Shown: positions 46,885 through 55,071, counted from the stretch's first letter. The stretch is 64,000 bases of DNA from Undibacterium umbellatum (GCF_014284125.1 NZ_JACOFX010000002.1:682001-746000); one strand, 5' to 3'. The notes: generated by a model from the sequence alone, not told the origin. Translations and numbers: made by a program.

Positions 46885-47171
46885 GTTTTTCCTTATTTTT
46901 CAGTGTTAATGCTGGGCTGACATTCTTCAGGTTCATTGCCGAACCAAATCGACATCACTCAAGAATTGTCAAATTTCTGTGATGACAGTGTAAACCGAAA
47001 TGTCAAAGACTGTTGCTCCCGGTGAAAAGATTCAGACAAACGGATTTGCAAAATCAGACAAATAAGGTGAAACTGATGTTAAGACAGATAAGATAAGCAG
47101 AACAAATATCACATTTTTATGCGCTGGCAGTTTGTGCCAGGCAGGATTTGTGGCAGTTCTGGCACAGAGAC

Positions 47172-48110
47172 ATGACAACTGCGTATTACACCCATGCTGA
47201 CTGCAAGCGCCATGAAATGGGCTCCTGGCACCCGGAATCGCCGGATCGCTTGCAAGCCATCGACGATCAATTGATCGCCAGCCGTATCAGCACTTTGCTA
47301 GATCACCGCGATGCACCGCAAGCCTCAGAGGCAGACTTGGCGCGTGTGCACACTGCCGACGCTATTTACCGGATACGGGAAAACTGTCCTTCCGAAAAAT
47401 CAGAATATAGCCATTTTCCGCTTGATGCTGATACCTCATTGAATGCTTATACCTGGCGAGCCTCGTTGCGAGCAGCAGGTGCGGCAGTTGCTGCGACCGA
47501 CGCCGTGCTCGATGGCGAAGTGGAAAATGCCTTTTGTGCCATACGTCCGCCCGGTCACCATGCCACGCCCAGCGAAGCCATGGGGTTTTGCATGTTCAAT
47601 AATGTCGCCGTGGCTGCCAAGCATGCGCTGGAAGTGCGCGGTTTGCAGCGCATCGCTATCGTCGACTTTGATGTCCATCATGGCAATGGCACAGAAGAAG
47701 CATTCCGCAATGATAAGCGGGTGCTCATGGTGAGTTTTTTCCAGCACCCCTATTATCCCTACACCGGTACGGAGCATCCCGCCAGCAATATGGTGAACAT
47801 TCCCGTACCGGCGCATAGCTATGGTGACGCCGTGCGCCTGTTGATTACCGAGCAGTGGTTGCCAGCCCTGCGCAAGTTTGCGCCAGAAATGATCTTCATC
47901 TCTGCCGGTTTTGATGCTCACCGTGAAGATGATATGGGGCAAATGGGCCTGGTCGAAGCTGACTATGCCTGGATCACCAAAGAAATCATGAAGATTGCTC
48001 AGGAGTTTTCCAACAAACGTATCGTCAGTTGCCTGGAAGGTGGCTATAACCTGTCAGCACTGGGGCGCAGTGTGGTGGCTCATCTCAAAGTCCTGGCTGA
48101 TCTGGATTGA
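47172..48110 (+). CDS. Histone deacetylase-family (class II-like) amidohydrolase
   Basis: 312 residues from ATG 47172 (AGAGAC just before); the frame is open from GTG 47148. The zinc site and charge relay of the arginase-deacetylase fold are present: IRPPGHHATPSEAMGFCMFN (about 126-145), IVDFDVHHGNGTEEAF (about 166-181) and SAGFDAHREDDMGQM (about 247-261). Bacterial members hydrolyse acetyl-polyamines, acetoin-related or other N-acyl compounds in the cytoplasm. Substrate unknown here. The GNAT acetyltransferase gene three bases downstream is a suggestive partner for the opposite reaction. Confidence 0.92.
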   Translation: MTTAYYTHADCKRHEMGSWHPESPDRLQAIDDQLIASRISTLLDHRDAPQASEADLARVHTADAIYRIRENCPSEKSEYSHFPLDADTSLNAYTWRASLRAAGAAVAATDAVLDGEVENAFCAIRPPGHHATPSEAMGFCMFNNVAVAAKHALEVRGLQRIAIVDFDVHHGNGTEEAFRNDKRVLMVSFFQHPYYPYTGTEHPASNMVNIPVPAHSYGDAVRLLITEQWLPALRKFAPEMIFISAGFDAHREDDMGQMGLVEADYAWITKEIMKIAQEFSNKRIVSCLEGGYNLSALGRSVVAHLKVLADLD

Positions 48111-48113
48111 GTC

Positions 48114-48668
48114 ATGATTAATTTCAGTAGCCTGAGCCCGCTGAAGACGGAGCGCCTGTTATTGCGCAAGCTGGAGCGCAGTGACATAGACAGTGCGGCC
48201 ATCATCCATGGTGACCCTGCCACCAATATCCATAACCCTACCGGCCCAAGATCACGCGAAACCACCAGGGTTTTGCTGGATGACTGGGTAAGCGCGTGGG
48301 AACGCCAGCATTTTGGTTACTGGACGGTCTGCTCTATAGACGTACCAGAGCGGGTACTGGGTTTTGGTGGCGTCATGCGCAAGCAGATAGGTGACTTCAG
48401 TGGTCTGAATATCTATTTTCGTTTTGCTGCTGATACCTGGGGCAAGGGCTATGCCACGGAAATGGCAAAGGCTGCCTTGCATGCTGCCTTTGTGGTGCTG
48501 GCAGAGGATGCCGTGTATGGCCTGGTCAGGCCCGCTAATACGCCCTCGCGCCGCACCCTGGAAAAAATCGGCATGCAGCTATACGCAGAAGTAGAGGATG
48601 TGCCAGGCGAAGCCGCCAGTCTGATTTACCGTATAACGCGCACAGATTATTTGGCCGCGCAGTCCTGA
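48114..48668 (+). CDS. GNAT-family N-acetyltransferase (RimJ/RimL type)
   Basis: 184 residues. LKTERLLLRKLERSDID (about 9-25) is the usual N-terminal strand of RimJ/RimL-like acetyltransferases, and the acetyl-CoA loop is WGKGYATEMAKAAL (about 109-122), followed by VRPANTPSRRTLEKIGMQ. It transfers acetyl from acetyl-CoA to an amino group of an unknown acceptor. The gene starts four bases after the deacetylase-family gene, so the two are probably cotranscribed. Confidence 0.9.
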   Translation: MINFSSLSPLKTERLLLRKLERSDIDSAAIIHGDPATNIHNPTGPRSRETTRVLLDDWVSAWERQHFGYWTVCSIDVPERVLGFGGVMRKQIGDFSGLNIYFRFAADTWGKGYATEMAKAALHAAFVVLAEDAVYGLVRPANTPSRRTLEKIGMQLYAEVEDVPGEAASLIYRITRTDYLAAQS

Positions 48669-48680
48669 TCCTCCCCCTCT

Positions 48681-48854
48681 TTAAATGTTGATGCTAAAGT
48701 CATGAAGCGCGAATCCTTGCGTCAACCAGTTGACGGTCGACAGAAAGTTTGCAAGTTTCGTCAAACAAGACTTATCAATTGCTTCGCGAATTCGATACCT
48801 ATCGCCTTCTTGGACCGATGCAGGTGTCTTTACTTCAGCCGCAAACCTTGACAT
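48681..48854 (-). pseudogene. Possible gene fragment or small hypothetical protein
   Basis: On the minus strand a frame that could begin at ATG 48854 encodes 57 residues, MSRFAAEVKTPASVQEGDRY through AIDKSC and ending HDFSINI. Composition is protein-like (balanced charged and hydrophobic residues), but there is no ribosome site and no family I recognise. The same 580-base gap has another orphan coding-like stretch on the plus strand, so I read the area as decayed coding sequence. Low confidence. Confidence 0.3.
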
Positions 48855-48928
48855 CAAATTTACGAAACGAAAGAATTTATTTTCCAAACAAGTGCAGAAT
48901 TTGTTCATTACTCAGCATGAAAAAATAA

Positions 48929-49099
48929 GTTATTATTTGTTCGAAACTCGCTCACTTCAGTGGTGTGGATTCCACAATCCATGTCATCAGCGAGCGCGAA
49001 TATGAAGTAGGCGATTTTGAATACAGCGCAAGCGAGCAGATCCTGTTCTGTGCTGAAATGCGAGTGCCACACTATGTGCTGCTTGCGCCACCCTAATCG
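48929..49099 (+). pseudogene. Start-less C-terminal gene remnant
   Basis: From a TAA stop just before 48929 the plus strand stays open without a start codon to TAA at 49097-49099. It encodes a protein-like tail with HVISEREYEVGDFEYSAS followed by CAEMRVPHYVLLAPP at the end. There is no plausible initiation site and upstream sequence is interrupted, so this looks like the 3' remnant of a truncated gene. The family is not recognised. 49100-49217 shows nothing else. Confidence 0.4.
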
Positions 49100-49217
49100 T
49101 CAGAACCCTAATTTCTGCGCTTCAAGCTTACTCGTGTCTCTATGCCCTACCTGGAAGAGTCATACGGTTCTTGTTGGCGACATGTAGCCAGGAAAAATCC
49201 CAGGTGCAGAAGAGTTG

Positions 49218-49239
49218 AATGCGATGAACGCATTTTTTT
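49218..49239 (+). terminator. Terminator-like hairpin in the leader of the Hint gene
   Basis: AATGCG and CGCATT form a six-pair stem with a five-base loop followed by seven T residues, ending directly at the GAGGA ribosome site of the next gene. It may end upstream transcription and insulate the gene, or act as an attenuator. Confidence 0.6.
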
Positions 49240-49251
49240 GAGGAAATATAT

Positions 49252-49992
49252 ATGAATCTTGATTCTCCAGAAGTATCAATGAATACATCAGGCGGTTTTG
49301 CAGGTGGTACGCTAATTCATACCAAAGATGGTCTGCGGCGTATAGATACGATCAAGGTCGGCGATTTGATTCTGGTTCCCAATGGACCGAACGGGGAAAG
49401 CACTTATAAGCCAGTTGCCAGGATCAGCAAATCTGATCATGCAGTGATGGTAGCTGCTGATATTGGGTTTTGTGAGCATGAGTATCCAGGCTTTAAGCTG
49501 GTATTTTCAGGTCTTCCTGCATTCCTGGTTTTTGGGATCGTGCCAGACTATCCAGAAGACGAAGCGGAAGAGTATCGGTCTTCGTTCGGCTGGATGAGCG
49601 TGGATTCGATTCATGTCTTATATTTGCTTGCCAGTTCACCAGGCAAGCACGCCACATTTGGCAGTAAAGCACCGCTATGGAAGACGAATGATGCAAACGT
49701 TGCTTTTGAGCTGTTTGGTTACGATTCGGAAATTGGTTACCAGCTAACATTTAAAAACGGTGAAATCGTCGATAAAAAGACTGCAGATTGCGATCTATTT
49801 CACGATGATGACTTTAGCTCTAAGGATGACTCACCAGAGGATGCAGAACAATGCGCTTATAAAGACACTGCGTTTAGCATAGAAACTGCAGATGTAGACC
49901 CGTTTTTTGTTGGCGAAGGGGGATTACTCGTGTATGCCGGAAGGGGGAGTGCGGAATATAAAGTATGGGCATATGGCAGAATTTGGGAATAA
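49252..49992 (+). CDS. Orphan Hint-fold (intein/hedgehog-like) protein without the catalytic cysteine
   Basis: 246 residues with GAGGA before ATG 49252. The segment GGFAGGTLIHTKDGLRRIDT followed by IKVGDLILVPN (about 14-44) matches the first block of Hint domains in polymorphic toxins and inteins, usually written CFxAGTLVxTxxGxxxIExIKVGDxVL. Here the splice nucleophile Cys is replaced by Gly. Near the end PFFVGEGGLLVYA (about 221-233) matches the last block, usually ending VHN, but the terminal His-Asn is replaced. The middle is acidic (residues 175-200). There is no signal peptide and no toxin module attached. It is probably a non-self-cleaving Hint derivative; function unknown. Confidence 0.65.
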   Translation: MNLDSPEVSMNTSGGFAGGTLIHTKDGLRRIDTIKVGDLILVPNGPNGESTYKPVARISKSDHAVMVAADIGFCEHEYPGFKLVFSGLPAFLVFGIVPDYPEDEAEEYRSSFGWMSVDSIHVLYLLASSPGKHATFGSKAPLWKTNDANVAFELFGYDSEIGYQLTFKNGEIVDKKTADCDLFHDDDFSSKDDSPEDAEQCAYKDTAFSIETADVDPFFVGEGGLLVYAGRGSAEYKVWAYGRIWE

Positions 49993-50125
49993 TCCCCTAC
50001 CGGCCCATTCATCTTTTGGATACGTGGTTTTTGCTACAAGAGAATTTCAGCAAATCCACGATAAGCTGCAGATTAAATTTATCCTGGCGCGCAGAGATGA
50101 ATTGCGCGCATCTCTGGATTGCTAA
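49973..50125 (+). CDS. Doubtful 50-residue ORF overlapping the Hint gene end
   Basis: A frame from ATG 49973, twenty bases before the Hint stop, encodes 50 residues starting MAEFGNNPLPAHSSFGYVVF and ending RASLDC. It overlaps the end of the convergent metalloprotease gene by four bases. It has no clear ribosome site. It could be a coupled small gene, or the displaced end of a longer Hint protein after a frameshift. The inverted repeat CAGAGATG / CATCTCTG lies near its end. Confidence 0.3.
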   Translation: MAEFGNNPLPAHSSFGYVVFATREFQQIHDKLQIKFILARRDELRASLDC

Positions 50126-51048
50126 TGAGATAGATTTATAAGTGCTTGCTGGAGTTTTGGGGAGAAACTGGATTCACCCCAGGTTGTCATTTCCATGATG
50201 CTATGCGTTTCGGCTATTTTGCTGACAGCACGGAGGCCAAGGCAATAACCACGTCGTTTGATATTCTGGCTGCTGATGACTCTGAACCAGTCGGCATACT
50301 GCTTGCCTTGCGGTTTCAACATCATGATAGTGGAGTAATCTTTTGCCCACGTCTTGATATTGTTTTCAATGCAGGCTTCCGCCAAGTCTTCCTGCATTAA
50401 TTGCTGTGACAACGTGGACTCAGGATTCAGCATTTTGCTGACATATGTTGCCAGCCCCTCATGCCACAAAGGTGAGGCCATGGAAGAACCGGACTTCAGA
50501 TGAGAAGTTTTTTGGGACAGATACAAATGAAAGAATTCATGTGAAAATAATACGTCGAGAGACTCCCCGGTTTCGGCGATACGATCAACACCAATAATAA
50601 GCACCCATGCATCCTTGGACTTCAGGTATCTTTGTGCGCCATTGATCCCCAGTGTAGGCAAGAAAATAATCTGCATGCCATCCTGCATATCAGGAAATTG
50701 ACGTTTGAACCGCTCACCTTGTGATGCTGTGAGTTTTTCTGCATTAGCGTAGAGCTGGAATATAGTTTTTTCGGTTGCTGGCAAGGTTCGAAGCAGGTGT
50801 TGTATCTTCTTTTTGTATAGTGTGTGGCCGTCTGGAGTTGTTAAATCTGGCAGCAATTGTTCGTAGACATCTGCGTACTTGCGTTCAAACTGTAACCATA
50901 ATTCTTCTTGCTCTGCCAGATCCTTGCCGTTTGCTTGCGCCCAAAATTGCTGAAAATCTGCTCCTGTTGATGTGATGGCCAGTTTTTGTGCGTGAGCAGG
51001 AAATGCAAAGCAAAAAAAAGCAAGCAAACTATTTAGCAAGTACTTCAT
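50122..51048 (-). CDS. Putative secreted zinc metalloprotease
   Basis: 308 residues from ATG 51048 (GGAG about ten bases before; ATG 51057 is an in-frame alternative). Residues 1-20 are a signal peptide (MKYLLNSLLAFFCFAFPAHA). The zinc motif is HEFFH in VLFSHEFFHLYLSQ (about 165-178), followed by PLWHEGLATYVSKML (about 194-208), whose glutamate would be the third ligand. This is the gluzincin arrangement of the DUF2268 and similar families. It is probably periplasmic or secreted; substrate unknown. It is convergent with the Hint gene and divergent from the NTF2-like gene. Confidence 0.7.
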   Translation of the reverse strand: MKYLLNSLLAFFCFAFPAHAQKLAITSTGADFQQFWAQANGKDLAEQEELWLQFERKYADVYEQLLPDLTTPDGHTLYKKKIQHLLRTLPATEKTIFQLYANAEKLTASQGERFKRQFPDMQDGMQIIFLPTLGINGAQRYLKSKDAWVLIIGVDRIAETGESLDVLFSHEFFHLYLSQKTSHLKSGSSMASPLWHEGLATYVSKMLNPESTLSQQLMQEDLAEACIENNIKTWAKDYSTIMMLKPQGKQYADWFRVISSQNIKRRGYCLGLRAVSKIAETHSIMEMTTWGESSFSPKLQQALINLSH

Positions 51049-51151
51049 TCGCCCCATTCTCCATTGAATATTGACATAAAGCTGTTTATTTTAACATTTC
51101 GGATACAGGGCGACGTCAATGGCTTTCATGAGGTTTTTCAAAGGAGATATC

Positions 51152-51676
51152 ATGCTGATAAAAATTTTAAAAGTCATTACTTTGAGCTCTGCAATGAGCT
51201 TCATTATGCTTCCAGCAAATGCATTTGCGACTGAAGACATGACCGTACTTGCAGAGAAAGTGACCCATTTTATCGATGAATGGCATGACGATGCCGCGCA
51301 CGCACGTCTGCAGTATTTTGACAAGATTGCAAAAGACGGTATCTACATAGGCACGGACAAGACCGAACGCTGGACACGGGATGAATTCAAGGTATGGGCC
51401 AAGCTTTTTTTCGAGCGCCCGTCCGCCTGGGCTTTCAAATCCTTTAACCGCCATATCAGTATGTCGGAAGACCGCAAGATTATCTGGTTTGATGAGCAAC
51501 TGCAAACCCAGATGGGCATCTGCCAGGCGACGGGCGTGATAGCGCAAACAGCAAAAGGATTCGAGATCAGGCACTACCAGTTGTCGCGGACCGTGCCGAA
51601 TGAATTGACTGATTACCTGGCAGCAGGTGTCAAAAAGCTGGATGAAAAAAACGCGGGGCAAGTGCAAAAGAAATAA
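51152..51676 (+). CDS. Secreted NTF2/SnoaL-like protein
   Basis: 174 residues from ATG 51152, which has a good AAGGAGA site; the earlier ATG 51119 has none. A signal peptide (about 1-28, ending NAFA-T) precedes a 120-residue domain starting VTHFIDEWHDDAAHARLQYF, with GIYIGTDKTERWTRDEFKVW and the strand IIWFDEQL. This is the cone-shaped SnoaL-like fold used by many hydrolases and binding proteins. Catalytic role unknown. The lysine-rich tail is disordered. Confidence 0.7.
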   Translation: MLIKILKVITLSSAMSFIMLPANAFATEDMTVLAEKVTHFIDEWHDDAAHARLQYFDKIAKDGIYIGTDKTERWTRDEFKVWAKLFFERPSAWAFKSFNRHISMSEDRKIIWFDEQLQTQMGICQATGVIAQTAKGFEIRHYQLSRTVPNELTDYLAAGVKKLDEKNAGQVQKK

Positions 51677-51697
51677 GCTTGGATTCCTGCCTTTAAT

Positions 51698-51719
51698 CAA
51701 GTACGGTTCAAGTACGGTT
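51698..51719. repeat. 11-bp tandem duplication
   Basis: CAAGTACGGTT occurs twice back to back, between the stop codons of two convergent genes. It is a short perfect duplication with no obvious function. Confidence 0.7.
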
Positions 51720-52225
51720 CAGGGTGATTCCAGTGCCAGTTCAACGTTGACGTAAAACCAGTCTATTTTTGCCCAATCTTTCCGGTGACTGATCAAATTT
51801 TCATTGGTTCCCATGCTGACCCTGTAATTGAATTCAGTATGACTGCCTAGTTGGCCACTACCGCTGCCATGCTCTGGGCTATTGCGGTTTTCCCAGATGC
51901 AGCAGACACGGTGCAGCGGCAGCATTCTGGTGTGCCGTATCAGATAGCGCTCTATTTGTGCTGCCTCACTCCCCTTGGTTTTGTAACTTGCCAGCAGGGT
52001 GTGTATTTGTGCATCCATGGCGGGCTTGCATCCCAAAAAAATCAGTGCAGCAGGTTTTTTGCCCAGTTTTTGCAAAAAGTCGGCACATTGCGGCGTACTG
52101 CTGTTGACACGGGGTGCAACGTCGCTAGCCCAGACTTCGCTTGCAAACAGCACAGTCAAGATACTCAGCAAGAATCGTTTGTACAAAATTTTCGTCCTAT
52201 GTAACGTCAGCAAGCCTGCATACAT
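51719..52225 (-). CDS. Small secreted protein of unknown function (DUF4952-like)
   Basis: 168 residues if begun at ATG 52225; ATG 52249 is in frame upstream. A basic N-terminus and hydrophobic segment (KRFLLSILTVLFASEVWA) form a signal peptide. The mature part carries CADFLQKLGKKPAALIFLGC (about 47-66), which I associate tentatively with the DUF4952 family, and a Cys pair in HRVCCIWENR. No enzyme motif is visible. It lies convergent to the NTF2-like gene. Confidence 0.55.
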   Translation of the reverse strand: MYAGLLTLHRTKILYKRFLLSILTVLFASEVWASDVAPRVNSSTPQCADFLQKLGKKPAALIFLGCKPAMDAQIHTLLASYKTKGSEAAQIERYLIRHTRMLPLHRVCCIWENRNSPEHGSGSGQLGSHTEFNYRVSMGTNENLISHRKDWAKIDWFYVNVELALESP

Positions 52226-52249
52226 AGTAACCCGGAGAATGCCATTCAA

Positions 52250-52417
52250 TTATCTCTGATGATTAAAATCCTGACTGCCTTGCTGCATCTAGGATGTCAA
52301 TTTGACAAAATTGATGCCTAAATGGGGTGGTTTTCCGATGTAGGAAGCAAAATCCGGCGCAAGCAGGGCAGAGTTCCGTACAATATCGCTTTGTTTTTGC
52401 TAAAAAGAAGAATAAGC
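52250..52417. other. Short spacer before the RbgA-like GTPase
   Basis: The frame of the GTPase is open from 52322, but that part has no ribosome site and no conserved character. The promoter must lie here; no clear hexamers were identified. Confidence 0.4.
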
Positions 52418-53350
52418 ATGTCCATACAATGGTTCCCCGGCCACATGAACGCCGCCCGCAAGAAGGCGGCGGAAACCATGGAAAACACCGACCTGGTGAT
52501 AGAAGTGCAGGATGCCCGCATTCCTCAAGCCTCTTGCAACCCCATGGTTGAGTCGCTGCGCAACTTTCGCCAGCGCCCTTGCCTGAAGATTTTGAACAAG
52601 TCTGACCTGGCTGACCCGAATGCCACCAAGGCATGGCTGGATTTCTACAATGCCCAAAAAGGTGTGTTCGCCGTTGCCCTGAGCTGCAAAAAGCCGTCTG
52701 ATGTTGCCAAAGTGCCAGGTCTGGCACTGAAGCTGGCACCGCATCGCGGCGTACCTACCAAGCCGCTGCGCATGATGATCATGGGCATACCCAACGTTGG
52801 TAAATCGACCTTGATGAATGCCCTGCTCAAAAAGCGTGTTGCCAATGTCGGTGATGAACCTGCCGTGACCAAGACCCAGCAGCGCCTTTACCTGGGCAAG
52901 AACATGATCTTGACAGACACTCCCGGTATGCTTTGGCCCAAGATAGAACATCCTACGGATGGGCTGATGCTGGCTGCCAGTCATGCAGTCGGTGTTAATG
53001 CCCTTATAGAAGAAGAAATTGCGACCTTTTTGGCTGAGCAATTGCTGATTCATTATCCACAATTCATCACTGCTCGCTATGGCTTTCCGGTTGACGGCAT
53101 AGATGCGGTCTCTGTCATAGAAGGCGTGGCCAAAAAACGTGGCTATAAGCTCAAAGGTGGTGATTGGGATTATGAGAAGGCTTCCCACACACTGTTGCTT
53201 GATTACCGCAGTGGTGCGTTAGGGCGTGTGAGCCTGGAAACCCCGGCCAGCCGCGAGCATTTGCTGGCGACTTATGTTCCTCCGATTTTGCTGGGACAGG
53301 GCAAGAGTGTGCAAACTGGCATGGAGCCAGAACAGGAAGACGCAGAATGA
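52418..53350 (+). CDS. Ribosome biogenesis GTPase, RbgA/YlqF type
   Basis: 310 residues from ATG 52418 (AAGAAG upstream). MSIQWFPGHMNAARKKAAE is the YlqF N-terminal signature. The G domain is circularly permuted: G4 NKSD (about 65) comes before G1 GIPNVGKST (about 124-132), and G3 DTPG (about 167) follows, as in the YlqF/YawG group. In Bacillus RbgA promotes late 50S subunit assembly. Its stop overlaps the start of the next gene by four bases (ATGA). Confidence 0.93.
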   Translation: MSIQWFPGHMNAARKKAAETMENTDLVIEVQDARIPQASCNPMVESLRNFRQRPCLKILNKSDLADPNATKAWLDFYNAQKGVFAVALSCKKPSDVAKVPGLALKLAPHRGVPTKPLRMMIMGIPNVGKSTLMNALLKKRVANVGDEPAVTKTQQRLYLGKNMILTDTPGMLWPKIEHPTDGLMLAASHAVGVNALIEEEIATFLAEQLLIHYPQFITARYGFPVDGIDAVSVIEGVAKKRGYKLKGGDWDYEKASHTLLLDYRSGALGRVSLETPASREHLLATYVPPILLGQGKSVQTGMEPEQEDAE

Positions 53351-54132
53351 GTCTACAGGCAGACACGCCTTTTGTATTGCGTAGCGACGCAGGTGGAGTC
53401 ACTACGCTGACATTGAACCGTAGCGAACGCTTCAACCCTCTGTCGGAAGAAATGCTGGCTGCCCTGCAGACTGAATTTAAGGCCATTGCTACCGACGAAA
53501 GCGTGCGGGTAGTTGTGCTGGCTGCTGCTGGCAAGGCATTTTGCGCAGGCCATGACCTGAAGCAAATGCAGGCTAATTCCTCGGAAGCGTATTACAAGAG
53601 TCTGTTCCAGCAATGCAGCAAGCTTATGCTGGCTATCCAGAAATTACCCCAACCAGTCATCGCCCGTGTGCATGGCTTGGCGACAGCAGCAGGTTGTCAG
53701 TTGGTCGGCATGTGTGACCTGGCTGTTGCCAGCGACAATGCCAGCTTTGCCGTGTCTGGCGTCAATGTTGGCCTGTTTTGCTCTACACCGGCAGTTGCCT
53801 TGTCGCGCAATGTCTCTCGCAAGCAAGCCATGGAAATGTTGCTGACTGGTGACTTCATTGATGCCCAGACAGCAATGCAGCGCGGTCTCATCAATCGTGT
53901 CACCAGCCCTGAACAACTCGATGCCTGCGTAGCAGAACTGGCCGCCAGCATTGTAGCCAAGCCTGCGCTCGCCATCAGCATGGGCAAACAGTTATTCTAT
54001 AAACAGCTAGAAATGGGTGTGGAAGCAGCTTATCAACTGGCCGGGCAAACCATGGCTTGCAATATGCTGGATGCTTCCGCGCAAGAGGGTGTGCAGGCTT
54101 TCCTGGCAAAACGCCGGCCTGACTGGTCTTGA
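53347..54132 (+). CDS. Enoyl-CoA hydratase/isomerase-family protein lacking both catalytic glutamates
   Basis: 261 residues of the crotonase fold. The CoA-binding block AAGKAFCAGHDLKQM (about 59-73) and the oxyanion block VHGLATAAGCQLVGMCDLAV (about 107-126) are clear. In true hydratases a glutamate follows the GGC of the second block and another lies about twenty residues later in PEIGLG. Here these are Gln (AAGCQL) and the unrelated VNVGLFCSTPAVAL (about 141-154). This resembles the ECHDC3 group, whose reaction is not well defined. The gene is translationally coupled to the GTPase. Confidence 0.88.
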   Translation: MSLQADTPFVLRSDAGGVTTLTLNRSERFNPLSEEMLAALQTEFKAIATDESVRVVVLAAAGKAFCAGHDLKQMQANSSEAYYKSLFQQCSKLMLAIQKLPQPVIARVHGLATAAGCQLVGMCDLAVASDNASFAVSGVNVGLFCSTPAVALSRNVSRKQAMEMLLTGDFIDAQTAMQRGLINRVTSPEQLDACVAELAASIVAKPALAISMGKQLFYKQLEMGVEAAYQLAGQTMACNMLDASAQEGVQAFLAKRRPDWS

Positions 54133-54133
54133 T

Positions 54134-54568
54134 TTACTTCTTTTCTTGCTTGTGGGTTCTGAGATGGTCGGCAATGACTGCACCAAGCGAGCACCAGACT
54201 CCCGCAACAAAGCAGGTATACAAAACGGTATATGAAGTGGGGAGTTGGGCAGGGGTGTCGCTATAGGCAAAGCTGGCATAGGTATATACCAGCGCTGTTG
54301 TCGCTATTCCCAACAGATACCCATGCATCATCGGCGATTTCTCAGCCAGATATCCCACTAGCAATCCCGGTACTACATATTGTGCAAAACCAAAGATGGT
54401 CATGAACAATTGGTTGCCCCATAAACCGGTATCTGTATTCACCAGTGTTGCTGGTGCCATGGATGCTTTTAGCATCGCGATGAACACGAAATACAGCAGG
54501 CCGTACGCAACAGTCGACAGGGCGATTGCTTGGGTATTCGGTTTGGAAATAAAGGGGTGGAATGCCAT
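54134..54568 (-). CDS. Small integral membrane protein
   Basis: 144 residues with about four hydrophobic helices (near 16-36, 54-76, 82-102 and 112-133) and a charged C-terminal tail (HLRTHKQEKK) predicted cytoplasmic. No motif of a known transporter or enzyme is visible; the layout recalls small TIGR04086-like membrane proteins but I do not claim the match. It is convergent with the crotonase gene, one base apart. Confidence 0.7.
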   Translation of the reverse strand: MAFHPFISKPNTQAIALSTVAYGLLYFVFIAMLKASMAPATLVNTDTGLWGNQLFMTIFGFAQYVVPGLLVGYLAEKSPMMHGYLLGIATTALVYTYASFAYSDTPAQLPTSYTVLYTCFVAGVWCSLGAVIADHLRTHKQEKK

Positions 54569-54857
54569 AGGGGCAAGATTATACTCTTAGCTGCTGAAGA
54601 ATTGGGCACAATTGAGAGTGTTTTGTGGCATTCTTTAAGGTGATGCTTCATCACTCTATGACTGGAGTTTGAGTTCTAATCTGAGTAACGTCATTCCAGC
54701 GTGTTTTTGGCTGGAATCCACTAGGCTGTTGCTCCAGCAGAGTTCGTGGCATGCTGGCAAGCACATTAATTTTAGATTCGTAGTGTTTTGCGTAACTGAT
54801 TTTCAAATACATTCGTAATTAATCTGCGATTGCAGGCCGGTGGTAGACCGGCGGCTA
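54569..54857. other. Intergenic region without a gene
   Basis: About 290 bases between the membrane-protein gene start and the hairpin repeat cluster. It contains the promoter region for 54134-54568. I see no ORF with a ribosome site. Confidence 0.4.
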
Positions 54858-54887
54858 CACACCTTTTTGCTTCGCCAAAAAGGTGTG
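54858..54887. repeat. Perfect 12-bp hairpin of the composite repeat
   Basis: CACACCTTTTTG and CAAAAAGGTGTG are perfectly complementary around a six-base loop. It is the first of several symmetric units packed between 54850 and 55165. Confidence 0.8.
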
Positions 54888-54927
54888 CCAAAAAGGCGGC
54901 CCAGGCGTCATCGCCCCTGCGGGGTTC

Positions 54928-55020
54928 CCGTTTGTGCGGTACAAAAAATGGGAAATGCCCGAAACTCGCTACGCTCAAACACGGGCATTTCTTAATCCAT
55001 TTTCCGTACCGCACAAACGG
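54928..55020. repeat. Nested 93-bp inverted repeat
   Basis: The outer arms 54928-54942 and 55006-55020 (CCGTTTGTGCGGTAC and its complement) are perfect over 15 bases. Inner arms 54952-54961 and 54982-54991 (GAAATGCCCG and complement) are perfect over ten, with a 20-base loop. The result is a two-tier stem with an unpaired or weakly paired segment between the tiers. There is no gene in it. Confidence 0.85.
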
Positions 55021-55071
55021 CGTCGACACATGGGAACTGCGGAAATTCAAAACCAACCCCGACTTCAACAG

